A DNA stretch of 64,000 bases from Xanthomarina sp035306605. Lineage in GTDB: Bacteria; Bacteroidota; Bacteroidia; Flavobacteriales; Flavobacteriaceae. Where the stretch lies: the NCBI GenBank assembly GCA_035306605.1, contig DATGNR010000035.1; one strand, written 5' to 3'. How positions within the stretch are numbered: position 1 is the first letter of the stretch; every line of letters starts with the position of its first letter. A program made the translations under genes and the position numbers. Positions 61,910 to 64,000 of this stretch are shown here, piece after piece. The notes beneath the pieces are model-generated. The model did not search any database. It had not been told where the DNA came from and saw only the letters and a program-made list of their open reading frames with translations.

Positions 61910-63040
61910 TTATTTCAAATTGGAATAAATATCATTAAGATTTTCAAAATTCTTCTGATGTGTGTATAATTCATTATATTTTTTTCGGGCATTTATACCA
62001 TACTGTTCAGTGTTTTTGTTCGAAAATTCTAAAACGATTTTTATTAAATCCTCTGAATTGTTTGGGATAAATGTTTCTCCATTATACCCAGAAATTACAA
62101 TATCATTAATATTATCAATATTTGATGCTAAAACAGGTGTTCCCGTAGAAAAAGCTTCAATTAAGGTATTAGGTAGACCCTCATACCAAATTGAAGGGAA
62201 AATTAAAGCTTTAACTTTATTTAACTGGTTTTTAATAAACATTTTATTCTGTTTACCATGAAACTTAATGTTTTGTTTGGCCTCATTTTTTAAGGTATAC
62301 AACAGGTCTCCTTCGCCAATTACATCAAGCTGTATATCAGGCATTTTATTAAAGGCATCTATTAAAGTTTCCACCCCTTTTTCCTTGGATAAGCGACCAA
62401 TAAATAAATACCTATTTTCCCTAATAATCCCATTAACATCGAATAAGTCATCTGTGCTATTTGGCTTTACAATTATGTTTTCGTCGTTTATATTCAAACT
62501 TGAATCTGTAATTAATTTTTTTATAAAGGGCGTAAGTACAATAAATTTATCAATGTTATTCGTCCATGTTTTAGTCATGTTATTATATCCAATAAATGAC
62601 GCTAATAATGCACTTTTTATATAAGAATCTTGAAAACATTTATGTTTTATACCATGATAAGGTAGAGAAATATTTTTACATTTAGTGCAAACTTTAGAGT
62701 CTCTTAAAAAAAGTGCGCCAGGGCATAAAAGTCTGTAGTTATGAAGCGTCATAACTACAGGTATATTTCTTTTTTTAGCCGCTTTTAATACACTTGGCGA
62801 GGCAGTGTAAAAAATATTGTGGACATGAATAATATCTGGATTTAATTGGTCTATTTTATTTAGGGTTATTTGAAACGCCTCCTTGTTGTTGAACAGTTTT
62901 AAAGCTGAAATTTTATCGTTACTAAAAAATAGTTGATTTACTTCAAAGCCCTTATCTATAAGTAATTTATATTCATTGTCAACCACAACATCTTCGCCAC
63001 CGTAATGCCTGTATTTATTGTGTATTTGAAGTATTTTCAT
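61910..63040 (-). CDS. Glycosyltransferase family 4
   Basis: A 376-residue GT-B glycosyltransferase. The N-terminus MKILQIHNKYRHYGGEDVVV is a common start in this group. A cysteine set (LLCPGALFLRDSKVCTKCKN and HKCFQDS) may bind a metal. The donor half has LFIGRLSKEKGVETLIDAF and EGLPNTLIEAFSTGTPVLAS, the EX7E-type retaining-transferase region. The sugar specificity is not readable. Its start overlaps the end of the upstream ligase-like gene by 26 bp. Confidence 0.9.
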   Translation of the reverse strand: MKILQIHNKYRHYGGEDVVVDNEYKLLIDKGFEVNQLFFSNDKISALKLFNNKEAFQITLNKIDQLNPDIIHVHNIFYTASPSVLKAAKKRNIPVVMTLHNYRLLCPGALFLRDSKVCTKCKNISLPYHGIKHKCFQDSYIKSALLASFIGYNNMTKTWTNNIDKFIVLTPFIKKLITDSSLNINDENIIVKPNSTDDLFDVNGIIRENRYLFIGRLSKEKGVETLIDAFNKMPDIQLDVIGEGDLLYTLKNEAKQNIKFHGKQNKMFIKNQLNKVKALIFPSIWYEGLPNTLIEAFSTGTPVLASNIDNINDIVISGYNGETFIPNNSEDLIKIVLEFSNKNTEQYGINARKKYNELYTHQKNFENLNDIYSNLK

Positions 63041-64000
63041 AAGTTTGAGTACTATATATAAATAATAAAATTGTAAAAAATGAATACACTCTTATTCCCA
63101 TGTCTCTTTCTAAAAGTGATTCTGTTAGACCTGAAACTAAAAACAAAAGAATAAAAATACAATGGATATAGTTACCTTTTAGGAATGAGGTATAAAAAAT
63201 ATAAAACAAGCTAAACAAATATAAGGATAAACCTATTAATCCAACCGTAACAGCAATTTGCAATATATCATTATGTGCATTATAGGTCTGCGCATTAAGT
63301 GCAGTTGTTTGTGTACATTTCAAATACGAGGTGTTTAGTTCCTTTTGAGTGTCGCCCACGCCTGTTCCAATTATTGGTTTTTTTTTGAAAGCAATATAAC
63401 CATACTCCCAAATAAGTTTTCTTACGGAAACACCTCCCCAACGCTTGTTAATATTATATTGGTTTTCATAATTTATTGCTTCTTTAATCTTTTCTTGTAA
63501 GGGAGGGTTAAAATAAATACTAGATATGATTATTGTTAATACTGCAGAAATAAGTATAGTTAGTTTTACAAATAATTTATTTTTCAGTAGATAAACTAAC
63601 GGATAACCTATAATAAACAGAGTGCTAAGCAACAAAGAATTTCGGCTACCAAGTAAAACTAGAGTAAAAAATAACACCAATATTTGTAGGGTTACTAAAC
63701 TAAAAAAGCGAAATTTTTTAGTTATAAAAACAAGTGAGTGTAAAATAAAAAAAATGGCGATTGTAATATATAGCGATAAATATAATTTGTGATAAGAAAT
63801 AAAGGCTTCTGCCAAATTTTGATCGGATGTACAGTGGAGCAAAATATTATATTCGTAATCATAGCAATTATATACGGCTAATACAATAGATGTTAAACAA
63901 ACAAAGGTTACTGCATAGGCAAATACTTTTATTGAATGAAGAATCGTGCTTTTACTAATACTATACCTAAAAGTAAAGATAAAAAAACTTAAAATTAGTA
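63015..64000 (-). CDS. O-antigen ligase/polymerase-like membrane protein (5' end outside window)
   Basis: The frame is open from its stop at 63015 to the window edge, so the true start lies beyond 64000. The visible 328 residues contain about nine membrane segments and a periplasmic loop with GTGVGDTQKELN followed by YNAHNDILQIAVTVGLIGL. The histidine in the NAHND segment followed by a membrane helix is the hallmark of the Wzy_C/WaaL O-antigen ligase family. A TTG near 63842 is a poor start candidate because the codons before it continue a membrane-like sequence (VFAYAVTFVCLTSIVLAVYN). It overlaps the GT4 gene by 26 bp. Confidence 0.85.
   Translation of the reverse strand, partial: LILSFFIFTFRYSISKSTILHSIKVFAYAVTFVCLTSIVLAVYNCYDYEYNILLHCTSDQNLAEAFISYHKLYLSLYITIAIFFILHSLVFITKKFRFFSLVTLQILVLFFTLVLLGSRNSLLLSTLFIIGYPLVYLLKNKLFVKLTILISAVLTIIISSIYFNPPLQEKIKEAINYENQYNINKRWGGVSVRKLIWEYGYIAFKKKPIIGTGVGDTQKELNTSYLKCTQTTALNAQTYNAHNDILQIAVTVGLIGLSLYLFSLFYIFYTSFLKGNYIHCIFILLFLVSGLTESLLERDMGIRVYSFFTILLFIYSTQTYENTSNTQ

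Noticed and set aside
62268..62624. 118-codon open frame antisense to the GT4 gene
   Set aside because: It is fully inside a gene with clear GT4 motifs. Its hydrophobic look comes from reading Lys- and Asn-rich codons in reverse.
1..64000. Many further TAnnTTTG matches, and any rRNA, tRNA, CRISPR array, insertion sequence or phage gene
   Set aside because: TAnnTTTG matches are common by chance at this base composition, so only those at sensible distances from starts are listed. No repeated spacer array, transposase, integrase, tRNA-like cloverleaf or rRNA sequence was seen on reading the gaps.

Overview
The window is AT-rich chromosomal DNA from a member of the Bacteroidota, almost certainly a marine-type Flavobacteriaceae. 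The evidence is the family-typical gene order acpP-fabF-rnc-(IPExxxVDY protein)-pyk and ribE/pdxA-DUF177-rpmF-fabH-accB-accC, two proteins with type IX secretion (T9SS) C-terminal sorting domains, a PID-CTERM miniprotein, many SPII lipoproteins, and promoters of the TAnnTTTG class. I see no rRNA, tRNA, CRISPR array, insertion sequence or phage gene. Two genes run off the window: the start of a signal-peptide protein at base 1 and an O-antigen-ligase-like protein at base 64000.

Layout. 1-4.5 kb: start of a probable envelope protein, kbl, and an AddA/RecB-like helicase-nuclease, all minus. 4.6-5.8 kb: Mn-type sodA, then a 541-bp gap holding two tandem copies of a structured element that I read as paralogous small RNAs. 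5.8-10.2 kb: a long PurF-like protein, a PfkB kinase, RNase H and purN (minus). 10.5-14.8 kb: acpP, fabF, rnc, an IPExxxVDY protein and pyk (plus); an intrinsic-terminator-like hairpin lies inside the first codons of rnc. 14.9-19.5 kb: an orphan HisKA_2 histidine kinase, dinB, an NAD(P)-binding protein, a CYTH protein and a YCII lipoprotein. 19.5-27.6 kb: pbpC and a 1,856-residue alpha-2-macroglobulin lipoprotein with an intact thioester motif. 27.7-36 kb: isoaspartyl peptidase, an ALDH7-type dehydrogenase, an S9A peptidase, a lone ABC ATPase, a GreA-like protein, mtgA and an FAD oxidoreductase. 36.2-41.6 kb: two convergent T9SS cargo proteins with GEVED domains (one a metzincin protease) and a small lipoprotein. 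41.6-47.5 kb: accC, accB, fabH, rpmF, DUF177, pdxA, ribE and the PID-CTERM miniprotein. 47.9-52.9 kb: GT9, DUF4254, upp, DUF6427, DUF6341 and purD. 52.9-64 kb: a surface-polysaccharide locus.

How the genes work together. Fatty-acid synthesis is unusually well represented: acetyl-CoA carboxylase subunits, FabH, ACP and FabF in two operons. Purine synthesis is spread over three places (PurF-like, PurN, PurD). Cell-wall and envelope functions include two peptidoglycan glycosyltransferases (PBP1C and MtgA) and the A2M protease trap. The polysaccharide locus combines UDP-glucose dehydrogenase with UDP-glucuronate decarboxylase (UDP-Glc to UDP-GlcA to UDP-xylose), an initiating polyprenyl-phosphate sugar transferase, three glycosyltransferases, a PaaK/CapK-like adenylate-forming protein and two polymerase/ligase-like membrane proteins. 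Most genes are ordinary core genes. The most unusual signals are the tandem small-RNA candidates (about 5386-5692), the hairpin inside rnc (12035-12068) and the 63-residue PID-CTERM protein (47314-47505).
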